A stretch of DNA of 64,000 nt from Lentzea californiensis. GTDB taxonomy: Bacteria > Actinomycetota > Actinomycetes > Mycobacteriales > Pseudonocardiaceae. This document shows, piece by piece, positions 45,473 through 54,923 of the stretch. The notes under the pieces were generated by a model. That model searched no databases, was not told the DNA's origin, and saw only the letters and a list, made by a program, of their open reading frames with translations. Position 1 is the stretch's first letter; every line of letters begins with the position of its first letter. The stretch is from contig NZ_JANBBE010000007.1 of assembly GCF_024648825.1 (NCBI RefSeq), forward strand, positions 124,001-188,000, read 5' to 3'. Made by a program: the position numbers and the translations under genes.

Positions 45473-47617
45473 CTAGGCCTGAGCGGCGTTCACCGCGTTG
45501 AGCAGAATCCGCGACATCTTCAGGTCATGGGCGAGAGCACCGTTGAAACACAGGGAACTCGCGCTGAACACCCATCCACCGTTCGGCTTGGGCAGGACGC
45601 ACATCTCGGCGCCGTGCGCCTGTTCTCCTTGAGCGAACTGGACGACGCCGGGTGCCTCCGGGCCCGCGCCGGCCCTGGTGTCGACCTCCCAGCCGCTGGC
45701 CGCGAAGTTGTACCCGGTCTCGCCGAACCGGTCGCCGACCGCGAGCCCGGTGCCCTCCAGGAACGGATGGGCGGCGGTGACGACGTACGGGTACATCTCC
45801 ATGTAGGAGTAGCTGTCGTACGCGACGCCGAGCACCTGCGACTCCGGCCGTCCCTGGTCGCGCCACAGCCAGCGGTGGCCCTGCTGGTTGCGGTGCAGCA
45901 CGAACCCGCCGGAAGCGTCGTAGTCGACTCGCTCGTACATGCCGTTGCCGCCCGTGTAGATCACACGGCCGCCGTTGGCGAGGTAGGTCTCCAGCGCCGT
46001 GCGCATCTCCGGCGTCCAGTACTCGGGGTGCGTCGCGAGGACGAGCGTCTTGTACTGCGCCAGCCACGACGGGTCGTGCAGGTCGAGGTCCTGGTAGCAG
46101 TCATAGGCGACGTTGTTGTCCGCGAACCACTTCATCAGCAGCAGGTCGCCGTGGAACCGGACGTCGATGAACCCGGGAGCCTCGACGTAGGCGTTCGCGA
46201 ACGGCCGCCGGGTGGAGATCTGACGCCTCCCGTACTCCGGTTCCCAGGAGTACTGGAAGTGGCCGCCCCAGTGGTTGTAGGCGTTGTGCGTCAGGTACGG
46301 CAGGAGCAGCGCCACCTTCTCTCGCGGCTGCTTCGGCTTCACCACGAACGGGATGTACTGCCTCAGGCCGTGCGGGCCTTCGAGCTTCACGACGTGGAAC
46401 CCGGACTGCCAGTCGTCGGGCACGGTGAAGGAGAACGACGCCGGCCAGGCGGGCCCGTTCGCCCGGTAACCGGACCGGAGCAGGTGCCGCTGCCCCCGAT
46501 ACGTCTGCGGCGCCCTGACCTGCGTCGCGCCACCCTGCTCGATCGGCCCGGCGAGCCGCAGCACGCTGGCGCTGAACTGGTCGAACGTCGTCGAGACCGC
46601 GACGTCGAGCCTTTGCCCAGGTCCGACCGACCAGCTGGTGTAGCCCTGCAGGTTCGCGCCTCTGGTCACGCTGAAGCCGGTGCCGACCAGCGCGCCGTCG
46701 CCGTTGGGCCAGAACACCCCGGAGGTGTCGATCGTGAGGTGGTCGGCGAGCTTGTACCAGCGCAGTTCGTGGTCTGCCTGGGTGTGGTCCTTGTTGACCC
46801 ACACGACGTAGACGACGCCGTTCTCGGTGAACCGCTCGACGCACGAGCCGAAGTCGAAGCCGGAACCGACCTGGATGCCGTTGCCGTTGTTCGCCCACGC
46901 GCCGGGACCGTTGGTGCCGTCACCGGCGAGGTAGCGGAACCAGTGCAGCGACGCACCGTGCCGGACGCCGTAGATGACGCCGTTCATGTCGGCGAAGAAC
47001 ATGTCGTAGTCGCGCTTCTCGCTCGCGATCTTCTGCCCGACGCCGTTGTTGGCCCACGCGCCAGGGCCGTTCGAGCCGTCACCGGCGACGTAGCGGAACC
47101 AGTACATGTCGCCGTGGGCGTCCACCGCGTAGAAGACACCGTCCCAGCCGCCGAAGACGTAGGAGTACTGGCCGAAACCGCGGTGGATGACGTTGTTCGT
47201 GCCGGGCGCCCAATAGCCCTCGCCGGTGGCGGGGTTCGTGAGAACCCACTTGTGCCACCACATCGTGCCGTCGCCGCACAGACCGAAGAGCTGGCCGTTC
47301 TGGTCCGCCAGCACGTTCGTGTGAATCTGCCAGCCGCTGCCGATCTCCCGGCCGTCACCGCTGGCCCAGTTGTAGGTGCCGTTGTCGCGGCCCAGGTGCT
47401 TGAACCACTTGATGCGGCCGTCGGCGTAGAGCGTGTAGATGATCCCGTTGCCTCCGGGCACGATCTGCAGCAGCCGCTGTTCCGGGTCGTCCGGGACCAC
47501 GGCGTGTGCGACCGGCTGCTGACCCGCCACCAGCGCGACCCCGGCGAGCGCGGCCGCCGTGCCCTTCAGGACGGTCCGGCGCGCGACGGTTCCCTTTTCG
47601 TCATCCCCCAGATGCAT
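45473..47617 (-). CDS. Secreted tachylectin-like/DMFase-like fusion protein
   Basis: A 714-residue exported protein with a twin-arginine signal (ARRTVLKGTAAALAGVALVAG, about 12-35). Residues about 45-290 are five-bladed tachylectin-2-type repeats (GIIYTLYADGRIKWFKHLG, GVFYAVDAHGDMYWFRYVAGDG, ASLHWFRYLAGDG) that bind GlcNAc-like sugars. Residues about 390-714 match the large subunit of N,N-dimethylformamidase (VALLLPYLTHNAYNHWGG, DCYQDLDLHDPSWLAQYKTLVLATHPEYWTPEMRTALETYL, GGRVIYTGGNGMY). The HPEYW motif and GATase-like fold are kept. The reaction is unknown; an amidase acting on a cell-surface or chitin-like substrate is a guess. ATG 47617 is near a CACGAT -10. Confidence 0.85.
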   Translation of the reverse strand: MHLGDDEKGTVARRTVLKGTAAALAGVALVAGQQPVAHAVVPDDPEQRLLQIVPGGNGIIYTLYADGRIKWFKHLGRDNGTYNWASGDGREIGSGWQIHTNVLADQNGQLFGLCGDGTMWWHKWVLTNPATGEGYWAPGTNNVIHRGFGQYSYVFGGWDGVFYAVDAHGDMYWFRYVAGDGSNGPGAWANNGVGQKIASEKRDYDMFFADMNGVIYGVRHGASLHWFRYLAGDGTNGPGAWANNGNGIQVGSGFDFGSCVERFTENGVVYVVWVNKDHTQADHELRWYKLADHLTIDTSGVFWPNGDGALVGTGFSVTRGANLQGYTSWSVGPGQRLDVAVSTTFDQFSASVLRLAGPIEQGGATQVRAPQTYRGQRHLLRSGYRANGPAWPASFSFTVPDDWQSGFHVVKLEGPHGLRQYIPFVVKPKQPREKVALLLPYLTHNAYNHWGGHFQYSWEPEYGRRQISTRRPFANAYVEAPGFIDVRFHGDLLLMKWFADNNVAYDCYQDLDLHDPSWLAQYKTLVLATHPEYWTPEMRTALETYLANGGRVIYTGGNGMYERVDYDASGGFVLHRNQQGHRWLWRDQGRPESQVLGVAYDSYSYMEMYPYVVTAAHPFLEGTGLAVGDRFGETGYNFAASGWEVDTRAGAGPEAPGVVQFAQGEQAHGAEMCVLPKPNGGWVFSASSLCFNGALAHDLKMSRILLNAVNAAQA

Positions 47618-47648
47618 GCGGGCATCGTGCAGCACAATGCGAGGCGTT

Positions 47649-48140
47649 ATGAGCAACTGTGTCGATTTCAGATGGGCCCCGTCACCCGCGGACTGGCGGG
47701 CCAGCCTGCGGGCGATGGTGCCGATGTTCAAGTGGGCGCCGTGGTTCGCGCTCGTGCTCGCGGTGTTCTCCCTCGTGCTGCTGCTGGGCTTCGAGGACAC
47801 GCTGCCGGTGGCGTTGTTCGGCCTGCTGTGCGCGCTGGTCATCGGTTTCATGGAGCCGGTCGCGGTGTGGTGGCGCTTCACGTCCGACGAGATGATCAGC
47901 CGGACCGTGATGGGCAGCGCCGACGCGCGGTCGTTCCGGATGGCCGTGGGCAACGCCGTGCGCGAGGAGATCGTCTGGGAGGAACTGCCGGGCTGGACCG
48001 AGACGCGGCAGGGGTTCGTGCTGGAGACGCTGGACGAGGGCGCGGCGTCGCTGTCCGTGCCGCACCGGGCGTTCGCGTCCGATGAGGACCTGACGTCGTT
48101 CCGGTCGCTGCTCGAGGAGCACATCGGTCCGGCGAAGTAG
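47649..48140 (+). CDS. YcxB-like membrane protein
   Basis: A 163-residue protein with two membrane helices (KWAPWFALVLAVFSLVLLLGF, TLPVALFGLLCALVIGFMEPVAVWW) and a soluble YcxB-type C-terminal half (ISRTVMGSADARSFRMAVGNAVREEIVWEELPGW; GFVLETLDEGAASLSVPHRAF; LTSFRSLLEEHI). The start MSNCVDFRWAPSPADWRASL is typical of actinobacterial members. Divergent from the secreted tachylectin-like gene. Role unknown. Confidence 0.82.
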   Translation: MSNCVDFRWAPSPADWRASLRAMVPMFKWAPWFALVLAVFSLVLLLGFEDTLPVALFGLLCALVIGFMEPVAVWWRFTSDEMISRTVMGSADARSFRMAVGNAVREEIVWEELPGWTETRQGFVLETLDEGAASLSVPHRAFASDEDLTSFRSLLEEHIGPAK

Positions 48141-48200
48141 GTGCCCCGGATCGGGCACACCGGGTGGGGCTACCGGGGCCGGGCCACGTAATCTCGTCGG

Positions 48201-48998
48201 GTGTCCTGTGCAAGTGCCACGCTGGTCGTGTGGACGTCGGGCTGGCTGCACGGTCTAGCCGCCGCCGACGACGTCCTCGACGCCCTGCACATGTGGGCCG
48301 AGCAGCACGAGGTGGTGGCCGACGACGACGGCACCGCCACGGCGCTCGACCTCCCCGGTCCCGACGAGGCCCCCGTGGGCCCGGCCCTGCTGCTGGCCGC
48401 ACTGCGGCGCGCGGGCGCCACCTCCGCCCGGCTGGTGCTGCCAGTACCGGGCGACGTGAGAGGTCTCGGTGGCAAGGGCCCCCTCTCGACGTGTGCGCTG
48501 CGCTCCGGCGAGGCGCTCGTCGTGCCGTCCGTGCACATCGGGCTCGTGCCGAAGATCGTCGCCGACGGCGTGATGCGCTGGACGGTGTTCGACCTGCCGT
48601 CGTCCAACGGCCTCGAGCACATCCCGATCGGCGAGGCCGAGCACGGCCTGGGCGCGGCGCTGCGCGAGGCGACGGCGGCCCTGGCGTCGCTGGACGTGGC
48701 CAAGCACCGGCCGAACGTCCGCAAGGAGATCGCCGACCTCGCGGCCGAGAACTCCACGCTGCCGTGGCCGGACGCGATGCCGCCGCGAGCGCTCCGGGTG
48801 CTGCAACGGGCCGCCGAGGTGGCCGCGATCGTGTCCGTGGCCAGCTCCGACGCCCCCGGCGGCGCGCTGTCCGCGTCGGCCATGACCGCTCGCACCGACG
48901 CACTGCGCCCCGTCTCCGAAGCCGTGCGCCGCGCACGGTGCGCGGCGGTCGACGAGGCCGTGCGTGTCCTGGCGGACAGCGGAGCGGGCCGGCACTGA
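48201..48998 (+). CDS. Conserved actinobacterial protein of unknown function
   Basis: A 265-residue soluble protein. N-terminal half: VVWTSGWLHGLAAADDVLDALHMWAEQHEVV and LLAALRRAGATSARLVLPVPGDVRGLGGKGPLSTCALRSGEALVVP, an alpha/beta pattern. C-terminal half: helices (AALREATAALASLDVAKHRPNVRKEI, RALRVLQRAAEVAAIVSVASS). I do not recognise it; its gene order next to a VWA/solute-binding pair gives no hint. GTG 48201 is six bases after TAATCT (48189-48194), a leaderless start. Confidence 0.8.
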   Translation: MSCASATLVVWTSGWLHGLAAADDVLDALHMWAEQHEVVADDDGTATALDLPGPDEAPVGPALLLAALRRAGATSARLVLPVPGDVRGLGGKGPLSTCALRSGEALVVPSVHIGLVPKIVADGVMRWTVFDLPSSNGLEHIPIGEAEHGLGAALREATAALASLDVAKHRPNVRKEIADLAAENSTLPWPDAMPPRALRVLQRAAEVAAIVSVASSDAPGGALSASAMTARTDALRPVSEAVRRARCAAVDEAVRVLADSGAGRH

Positions 48999-49068
48999 CG
49001 TTCGGCAGACGCGGTAGCCGCTGATCCAAACGAGTGGTTCTCCACCCGCGACCCCGCCTGAGCGGGCA

Positions 49069-49116
49069 ACTCCCCCAGAAGCGTCGGTGCTCCGACATAT
49101 GGTGCCGGGTGGGGAG
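49069..49116 (+). promoter_or_regulatory. Leader with ACTCCCCCAGAA and a ribosome-site-pairing segment
   Basis: The dodecamer at 49069-49080 also occurs at 33113-33124 in front of the caspase gene. Here CTCCCC (49070-49075) can pair with GGGGAG (49111-49116), the ribosome site of ATG 49125. A CATATGGT stretch at 49096-49103 could instead be a -10, with the dodecamer near -35. Confidence 0.35.
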
Positions 49117-49124
49117 GACGCCGG

Positions 49125-50927
49125 ATGGAGGACGTCGACCAGCGCCGGTCGAGCACAGCACCCAGGTACGCGGGCGCCCTCATGCTGGCCGCGGTCGCCG
49201 GGCACCTGTTGTCCGAGACGGCCACGGGAGCGCTCACGACCTGGCAGTCGTGGGTGCTCTACGGCATCGGCGCGGCGCTCCTGGTCCTGTCCGCGTCCGC
49301 CATCGACAGGTTGAACCAGCTGGCCAAACGCATCCGGCTGCGCTGGGTGGTGTTCACGGCCGTGCTGGTGGTCGCGGTGGCGCTGGTCGCGGTCGCGGCA
49401 CCGCCGATGGTCGCGTACGGACGGGTGCTGCTGCTGGGTTGTCCACAACCGACCGAGGTGCGGGTGCTGACGTCGCAGGACGCGGCGCCCGCGATCGGCG
49501 AAGTCGCGCGGAAGTTCGAGCAGCACACGGCGGCGAAGAACCACGGGTGCCGCACGGCGCGTCTCTACGTGTTCTCGGCGCCGGGCAACAGGGGTGCGAT
49601 CGCGCTGCGGTCGTCGTGGTCGACGCAGGACCTGCGGGAGATCGGGCCGCACCCGGACGTGTGGCTGCCGGACTCGACCACGGAGACGAACGAGGTGGTG
49701 CGCCGCACCGGCGGCATCGGGTCGGCGGTGCGCATCACGCCGGGCGACTCGGTCGCGTTCTCGCCCGTCGTGCTCGCGGTGCCCGCGCAGATCGCGCAGG
49801 ACGTCGTGTCCGGCGTGCCGGAGAGGTGGGGCGACCTGCTGACCAAGGTCGGCAGCACCGGCACCGAGATCGGCAGGCCGAACCCGCTGATGGCGATCGA
49901 CGGCAGGCTTGCCACGGCGGCGTTGTACGAGACGCTCGAACCGGCCGTCGTCGAGCGCCGGGTCACGGAGGCCGACCGGCCGCAGCCGGGCGCCGCGATG
50001 ATCACGACCGAGCAGGTCCTGTTGCGGCACAACAAGACCGGCTGCGCGCAGAAGCCGTGCCTCACCGCGTTGTACCCGTCGGACACCTACCGCGCCGACT
50101 ACCCGCTGAACCTCGTCGAGTGGGACGCGCAGGACGTGTCGAACCTGGCCGCCCGCGTGCCGGCGAAGGCGTTCCAGGCGTGGCTCGGCACGCAGGAGGG
50201 CATGACGGCGCTCAACGCCGCCGGCCTGCGTCCCGCCCGGCAGGCCGCGGGAGCCGAGTTCCGCGAGGAGTTCGGGGTGCGGGCCGGTCTGGCGCTCGAC
50301 CGGGCCGAGGCGGCGCCCGGCGACGAGGCCCAGGCCGCGTTCCTGAAGAAGTACGAGCAGGCCAAGAGGGACGGCAGGGTCTGGCTCACGCTCGACGCGT
50401 CCGGGTCGATGGTCGAGCCGACGGCCACCGGGGAGAAGCGGTTCACCGTGGCGGTCGAAGGTGTCAGCAAAGCGCTCACTCAGATGGGCGCCAGGGACAC
50501 GTACGGCCTGTCGGTGTTCAACAACAACGAGGTGCGGCCGCTCGTCTCGCTCGGCAGGCGCGACAAGGAGGCCACGGCCGCCGCGTTGAACGCGGTGCAG
50601 CCCTCCGGTGGCACGCCGCTGCACCAGGCGATCGTCGACAGCCTCGACCGGGTCGGTGCCGACGACGCGGACCACGTCAGCGCGGTCATCGCGTTGACCG
50701 ACGGCGAGGACACGACGAGCGCGCAGACCCGGCAGGACGTGGTGAACGCGGTGCGGCAGAAGGGAATCCGGGTGTTCGTGATCGCCGTCGGCGAGGCCAG
50801 CTGTGCGGCGCACGCGCTGACCTCCATCACGGACGCGTCCGGCGGCGAGTGCCGCGACTCGACCACGGACACGCTCGGCGACGACCTGGCGGCGTTGTTC
50901 CGCCGAGTGTGGGGAGGTGCCGGATGA
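49125..50927 (+). CDS. Membrane-anchored solute-binding protein with C-terminal VWA domain
   Basis: A 600-residue protein. Three membrane helices come first (YAGALMLAAVAGHLLS, WQSWVLYGIGAALLVLS, WVVFTAVLVVAVALVAVAA), then a periplasmic-binding-protein-like domain (about 105-385: VRVLTSQDAAPAIGEVARKFE, GPHPDVWLPDSTTETNEVV, VSGVPERWGDLLTKVGS). The VWA domain (about 410-600) has an intact MIDAS (TLDASGSM, SGGTPLHQA, IALTDGEDT). The fusion suggests a surface receptor that binds a ligand and a metal-dependent protein partner. Its stop overlaps the next ATG (ATGA). Confidence 0.88.
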   Translation: MEDVDQRRSSTAPRYAGALMLAAVAGHLLSETATGALTTWQSWVLYGIGAALLVLSASAIDRLNQLAKRIRLRWVVFTAVLVVAVALVAVAAPPMVAYGRVLLLGCPQPTEVRVLTSQDAAPAIGEVARKFEQHTAAKNHGCRTARLYVFSAPGNRGAIALRSSWSTQDLREIGPHPDVWLPDSTTETNEVVRRTGGIGSAVRITPGDSVAFSPVVLAVPAQIAQDVVSGVPERWGDLLTKVGSTGTEIGRPNPLMAIDGRLATAALYETLEPAVVERRVTEADRPQPGAAMITTEQVLLRHNKTGCAQKPCLTALYPSDTYRADYPLNLVEWDAQDVSNLAARVPAKAFQAWLGTQEGMTALNAAGLRPARQAAGAEFREEFGVRAGLALDRAEAAPGDEAQAAFLKKYEQAKRDGRVWLTLDASGSMVEPTATGEKRFTVAVEGVSKALTQMGARDTYGLSVFNNNEVRPLVSLGRRDKEATAAALNAVQPSGGTPLHQAIVDSLDRVGADDADHVSAVIALTDGEDTTSAQTRQDVVNAVRQKGIRVFVIAVGEASCAAHALTSITDASGGECRDSTTDTLGDDLAALFRRVWGGAG

Positions 50928-52249
50928 GCTGGTTTCGGCGCACGTGGGCGGCCCTGCCGAGGCTGGGCCCGCCCGGCGTGGTGTGGGCGAACCGGTCGTG
51001 GCTCGCGATGGGCGTGGCCGTCGGCATCGTGCTGACGATCCTGTTCACCAGCGGGATCCAGCCGCTCTTCCGCGAGTCGGCCGAGTGGGAGAAGGGCAAG
51101 CTCGTCGTGCTCAGCGGCCGCGACCAGAGCGACGGCGGCCAGCGGCGCGCGTTGATCAACCAGTGGAACTCCGAGCACCCCGAACAGCCGGCGGAGATCA
51201 TCGAACTGCCGACGGAGGCCGACGGCCAGCGCAGCGAGATGGTCGCGCGGGCGAGGGAGCAGGCCGAGAACGCGGACGTCTACAACCTGGACGTCACCTG
51301 GACCGCGGAGTTCGCCCAGGCCGGTCACCTGCGCCCGCTGTCCTCTGTGGACACCAGCGGGTTCCTGCGCCGTCCGCTGGAGAGCTGCCGCTACAAGGAC
51401 GTGCTGTGGGCGCTGCCGTTCAACACGGACGCGGGTCTGCTCTTCTACCGCAAGGACCTGGTGCAGGACGAACCTCTCGGCCTCGACGACATCGCCGACA
51501 CCTCCACCCGCGCGCTGCGGGCAGCGCGGGACGCCCGTCTCACCGCCGGTTACGCGGGCCAGTTCCTCGACTACGAGGGCCTCACCGTGAACGCTCTGGA
51601 ACTGATCTGGGCGGAGAAGGGCGAGGTGGTCGACGAGACCGGCAAGGTCGTGATCGACTCCGACCGCACCCGCCGCGCCCTGCGCTGGCTCGCCGACGGC
51701 CTCAAGGGCGACAAACCCGTGGTGCTGCCCGAATCTCGCACGCAGAGCGAGGAGCTGACCACCCAGGCGTTCCGCGACGGCAAGATCGCGTTCATGCGCA
51801 ACTGGCCGGTGGCCCACCGCACCCTGCAGGGCAACCGCGGCGAGTCCGCGGGCCGTCCCGGCATCGACTTCGAGGTGGCGCAGCTGCCCGGCCCGAGCGT
51901 CCTGGGCGGCCAGAACCTCGCCATCTCCGCGAAGTCCACCAAACCGCGCGCCGCCCAGGCGCTCATCGAGTTCCTCACCGGCCCGCGCAGCCAGCAGCTC
52001 CTCTTCGAACGAGGAGGCCTCGCCGCCACCCGCGGCATCGTCTACCAGGACAGCAGGGTCGCCACCGAGCACCCGTACGCCCGCACGCTCCTGAAGGCGA
52101 TCGAGGACGCCCGGTTGCGCCCGGTCACGCCGTACTACTCACGCTTCAGCGACGAGTTCCGCACCATCGTCCGCTACGCCCTCGACCACGACGGCGCTCT
52201 ACCCGCCAACGCCGAAGAGGCACTGACCGCAGCCCTGCAAGGTCGCTAG
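50924..52249 (+). CDS. Membrane-anchored extracellular solute-binding protein
   Basis: A 441-residue family-1-like binding protein held by one N-terminal helix (WLAMGVAVGIVLTILFTSGI) instead of a lipobox. Seen: KGKLVVLSGRDQSDGGQRRALINQWNSEHP, ADVYNLDVTWTAEFAQAGHL, VLWALPFNTDAGLLFYRKDL and AFRDGKIAFMRNWPVAH, all typical of sugar-binding ABC components. No permease or ATPase gene follows, so it may work with the VWA partner, to which it is coupled, rather than in import. The stop overlaps the hemH end by four bases. Confidence 0.88.
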   Translation: MSWFRRTWAALPRLGPPGVVWANRSWLAMGVAVGIVLTILFTSGIQPLFRESAEWEKGKLVVLSGRDQSDGGQRRALINQWNSEHPEQPAEIIELPTEADGQRSEMVARAREQAENADVYNLDVTWTAEFAQAGHLRPLSSVDTSGFLRRPLESCRYKDVLWALPFNTDAGLLFYRKDLVQDEPLGLDDIADTSTRALRAARDARLTAGYAGQFLDYEGLTVNALELIWAEKGEVVDETGKVVIDSDRTRRALRWLADGLKGDKPVVLPESRTQSEELTTQAFRDGKIAFMRNWPVAHRTLQGNRGESAGRPGIDFEVAQLPGPSVLGGQNLAISAKSTKPRAAQALIEFLTGPRSQQLLFERGGLAATRGIVYQDSRVATEHPYARTLLKAIEDARLRPVTPYYSRFSDEFRTIVRYALDHDGALPANAEEALTAALQGR

Positions 52250-53271
52250 GCCCTGGCAGGCCTCTTGGCCGGTTCGCAGCACAACGGCGCACAAGGCGCA
52301 CCGTTCACCGTGCACCCGGCCACCACGAACGACGACAACTTCCGCACCGGAGCCCCGGAAGTGTGCTCGGCGACCAGTTCGGTCACGAGCTCGGCGAAGC
52401 GCGGATCCCCGTTGGGCGTGGCGGCGCGGGCGAACTCCATCCCGAGCTCCAACGCGCGGTCGCGGGCCTCGGTGTCGAGGTCCCACACCACTTCGAGGTG
52501 GTCGGACACGAACCCGATCGGGCACACCACGACCCCGGTGACGCCCTTGGCGTGCAGGGCGTCGATGTGGTCCACGACGTCGGGCTCGAGCCACGGGATC
52601 TGCGGCGGGCCGGACCGCGACTGCCACACGACGTCGTACTCGGTGACGCCCAGCTCCGCGGCCACGAGCCGGGACGCCTCGACGACCTGGCGCGAGTAGC
52701 GGTAGCCGCCTTCCGCGGGCGGTCCCGCGGCCTTGTCCGCGGACACCGGCACCGAGTGCGCGGTGAACACCAGGCGGTACGGGCCGGACAGGGACGCGGC
52801 CGCGGCGCGCACCCCGTCGGCGAACGAGGAGATGAACAGCGGGTGGTCGAAGAACTGGCGCAGCTTCACGAGCTCGGGGCCGTCCGGCACGGCCTGCAGC
52901 GCGCGCACGATGTCCTCGTCGTACTGCCGGCACGCGGAGTAGCCGCCGTACGCGCTCGTCGGAAACACCAAGGCGCGCTGGACGCCGTCGGCCTTCATCT
53001 GCGCGACGACGTCCTCGGCCATCGGGTGCCAGTTGCGGTTGCCGAAGTAGATCGGCAGCTCGAAGCCACGGGCCCGCACGGCGTCGATGGCTTCGAGGTT
53101 CAGGCGGTTGATCGGCGAGACGCCGCCGAAGTGCTGGTAGTGGGCCTCGACCTCGTCCAGCCGCTCCGGCGGCACGCCACGTCCGCGAACCACGTTCTCC
53201 AGGAAGGGACGGACGTCCTCAGGACCTTCTGGGCCGCCGAACGACAGCCAGAGCAGCGCATCGAAACTCAC
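52246..53271 (-). CDS. hemH: Ferrochelatase (coproporphyrin III type, actinobacterial)
   Basis: A 341-residue enzyme that inserts iron into (copro)porphyrin in the last part of haem synthesis. Seen: DALLWLSFGGPEGPEDVRPF, YFGNRNWHPMAED, AYGGYSACRQYDED, VFTAHSVPV with the catalytic His, and PIGFVSDHLEVVWDLD. The tail CTVNGAPCAPLCCE supplies the [2Fe-2S] cysteines of the actinobacterial enzyme. GTG 53271 has GGATGGAG upstream. Third gene of fabG-inhA-hemH, as Rv1483-Rv1485. Confidence 0.95.
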   Translation of the reverse strand: MSFDALLWLSFGGPEGPEDVRPFLENVVRGRGVPPERLDEVEAHYQHFGGVSPINRLNLEAIDAVRARGFELPIYFGNRNWHPMAEDVVAQMKADGVQRALVFPTSAYGGYSACRQYDEDIVRALQAVPDGPELVKLRQFFDHPLFISSFADGVRAAAASLSGPYRLVFTAHSVPVSADKAAGPPAEGGYRYSRQVVEASRLVAAELGVTEYDVVWQSRSGPPQIPWLEPDVVDHIDALHAKGVTGVVVCPIGFVSDHLEVVWDLDTEARDRALELGMEFARAATPNGDPRFAELVTELVAEHTSGAPVRKLSSFVVAGCTVNGAPCAPLCCEPAKRPARA

Positions 53272-53300
53272 CACTCCATCCAATCAGACGCCCGAACACC

Positions 53301-53321
53301 TCACATGACGAACGGATGTGA
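53301..53321. promoter_or_regulatory. TCACAT-N9-ATGTGA dyad between inhA and hemH
   Basis: A perfect six-base inverted repeat in the 52-base gap between inhA and hemH. It could be a weak terminator, an RNA-processing hairpin or an operator. Confidence 0.3.
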
Positions 53322-53323
53322 CG

Positions 53324-54091
53324 TCAGAGACCGAGGAAGTGCACGCCGCCGTCGACGAACACCATCGAGCCCGTGGTGGCCGGGAACCAGTCGGAGAGCA
53401 GGCCGCAGACGGACTTCGCGACCGGCGTGGGGTCGTCGACGTCCCAGCTCAGCGGAGCCTTCTCGCCCCACATCTTCTCCAGCTCGCCGAAGCCCGGGAT
53501 GGACTTCGCGGCCATGGTGCGGACCGGGCCGGCGGAGATCAGATTCACGCGGATGCCGTCCGGGCCGAGGTCGCGCGCCATGTAGCGGTTGATCGACTCG
53601 AACGCCGCCTTGGCAGCGCCCATCCAGTTGTAGGCGGGCCACGCCTGACGGGCGTCGAAGTCGAGGCCGACGACCGACGAGCCGTGCGACAACAACGGGC
53701 GCGCGGCCTGCACCAGGGCCTTGTACGAGTACGCGGAGACGTGCATCGCCACGGAGACGTCCTCCCACGGCGCGTCCATGAACGGGGCGCCGAGGCAGCT
53801 CTGCGGGGCGAAGCCGATGGCGTGCACGACGCCGTCGAGACCGTCGACGTGCTCACGCACCCGGTCGGCGAGCGTGTCGAGGTGCTCCTGGTTCTGCACG
53901 TCCAGCTCGACGACGGGCGCGGGCTTGGGCAGACGCTGCGCGATGCGCGTCACGAGGCTCATCCGGCCGAACCCGGTCAGCACGACCTCGGCGCCCTGCT
54001 CCTGGGCGACGCGTGCGACGTGGAAGGCGATCGACGCGTCGGTGATCACACCCGTGATCAGCAGTCGCTTGCCTTCGAGCAGTCCGGTCAC
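53324..54091 (-). CDS. inhA: Enoyl-ACP reductase (InhA/FabI)
   Basis: A 255-residue short-chain dehydrogenase using NADH to reduce the enoyl-ACP double bond, last step of each FAS-II cycle. Seen: LLEGKRLLITGVITDASIAFHVA (NAD fold), AIGFAPQSCLGAPFMD and the catalytic YNWMGAAKAAF (Tyr and Lys six apart); AAKSIPGFGE is the substrate-binding loop. GTG 54091 is preceded by AAAGGGTT. In mycobacteria this is the isoniazid target. Confidence 0.95.
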   Translation of the reverse strand: MTGLLEGKRLLITGVITDASIAFHVARVAQEQGAEVVLTGFGRMSLVTRIAQRLPKPAPVVELDVQNQEHLDTLADRVREHVDGLDGVVHAIGFAPQSCLGAPFMDAPWEDVSVAMHVSAYSYKALVQAARPLLSHGSSVVGLDFDARQAWPAYNWMGAAKAAFESINRYMARDLGPDGIRVNLISAGPVRTMAAKSIPGFGELEKMWGEKAPLSWDVDDPTPVAKSVCGLLSDWFPATTGSMVFVDGGVHFLGL

Positions 54092-54140
54092 TTGATCCAA
54101 CCCTTTCGCAGTACGGGAAACCAGCCGTGGTTCGAGAAAG

Positions 54141-54884
<744 letters not shown>

Positions 54885-54923
54885 CTATCGGCTACCGGCA
54901 GGTAGTCCGGCATCGGCGGAGCC

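Noticed and set aside
49125-52249. VWA-binding-protein pair as an extension of the caspase defence module
   Set aside because: It is 11 kb away with unrelated genes between; only the shared 12-base leader motif links them.
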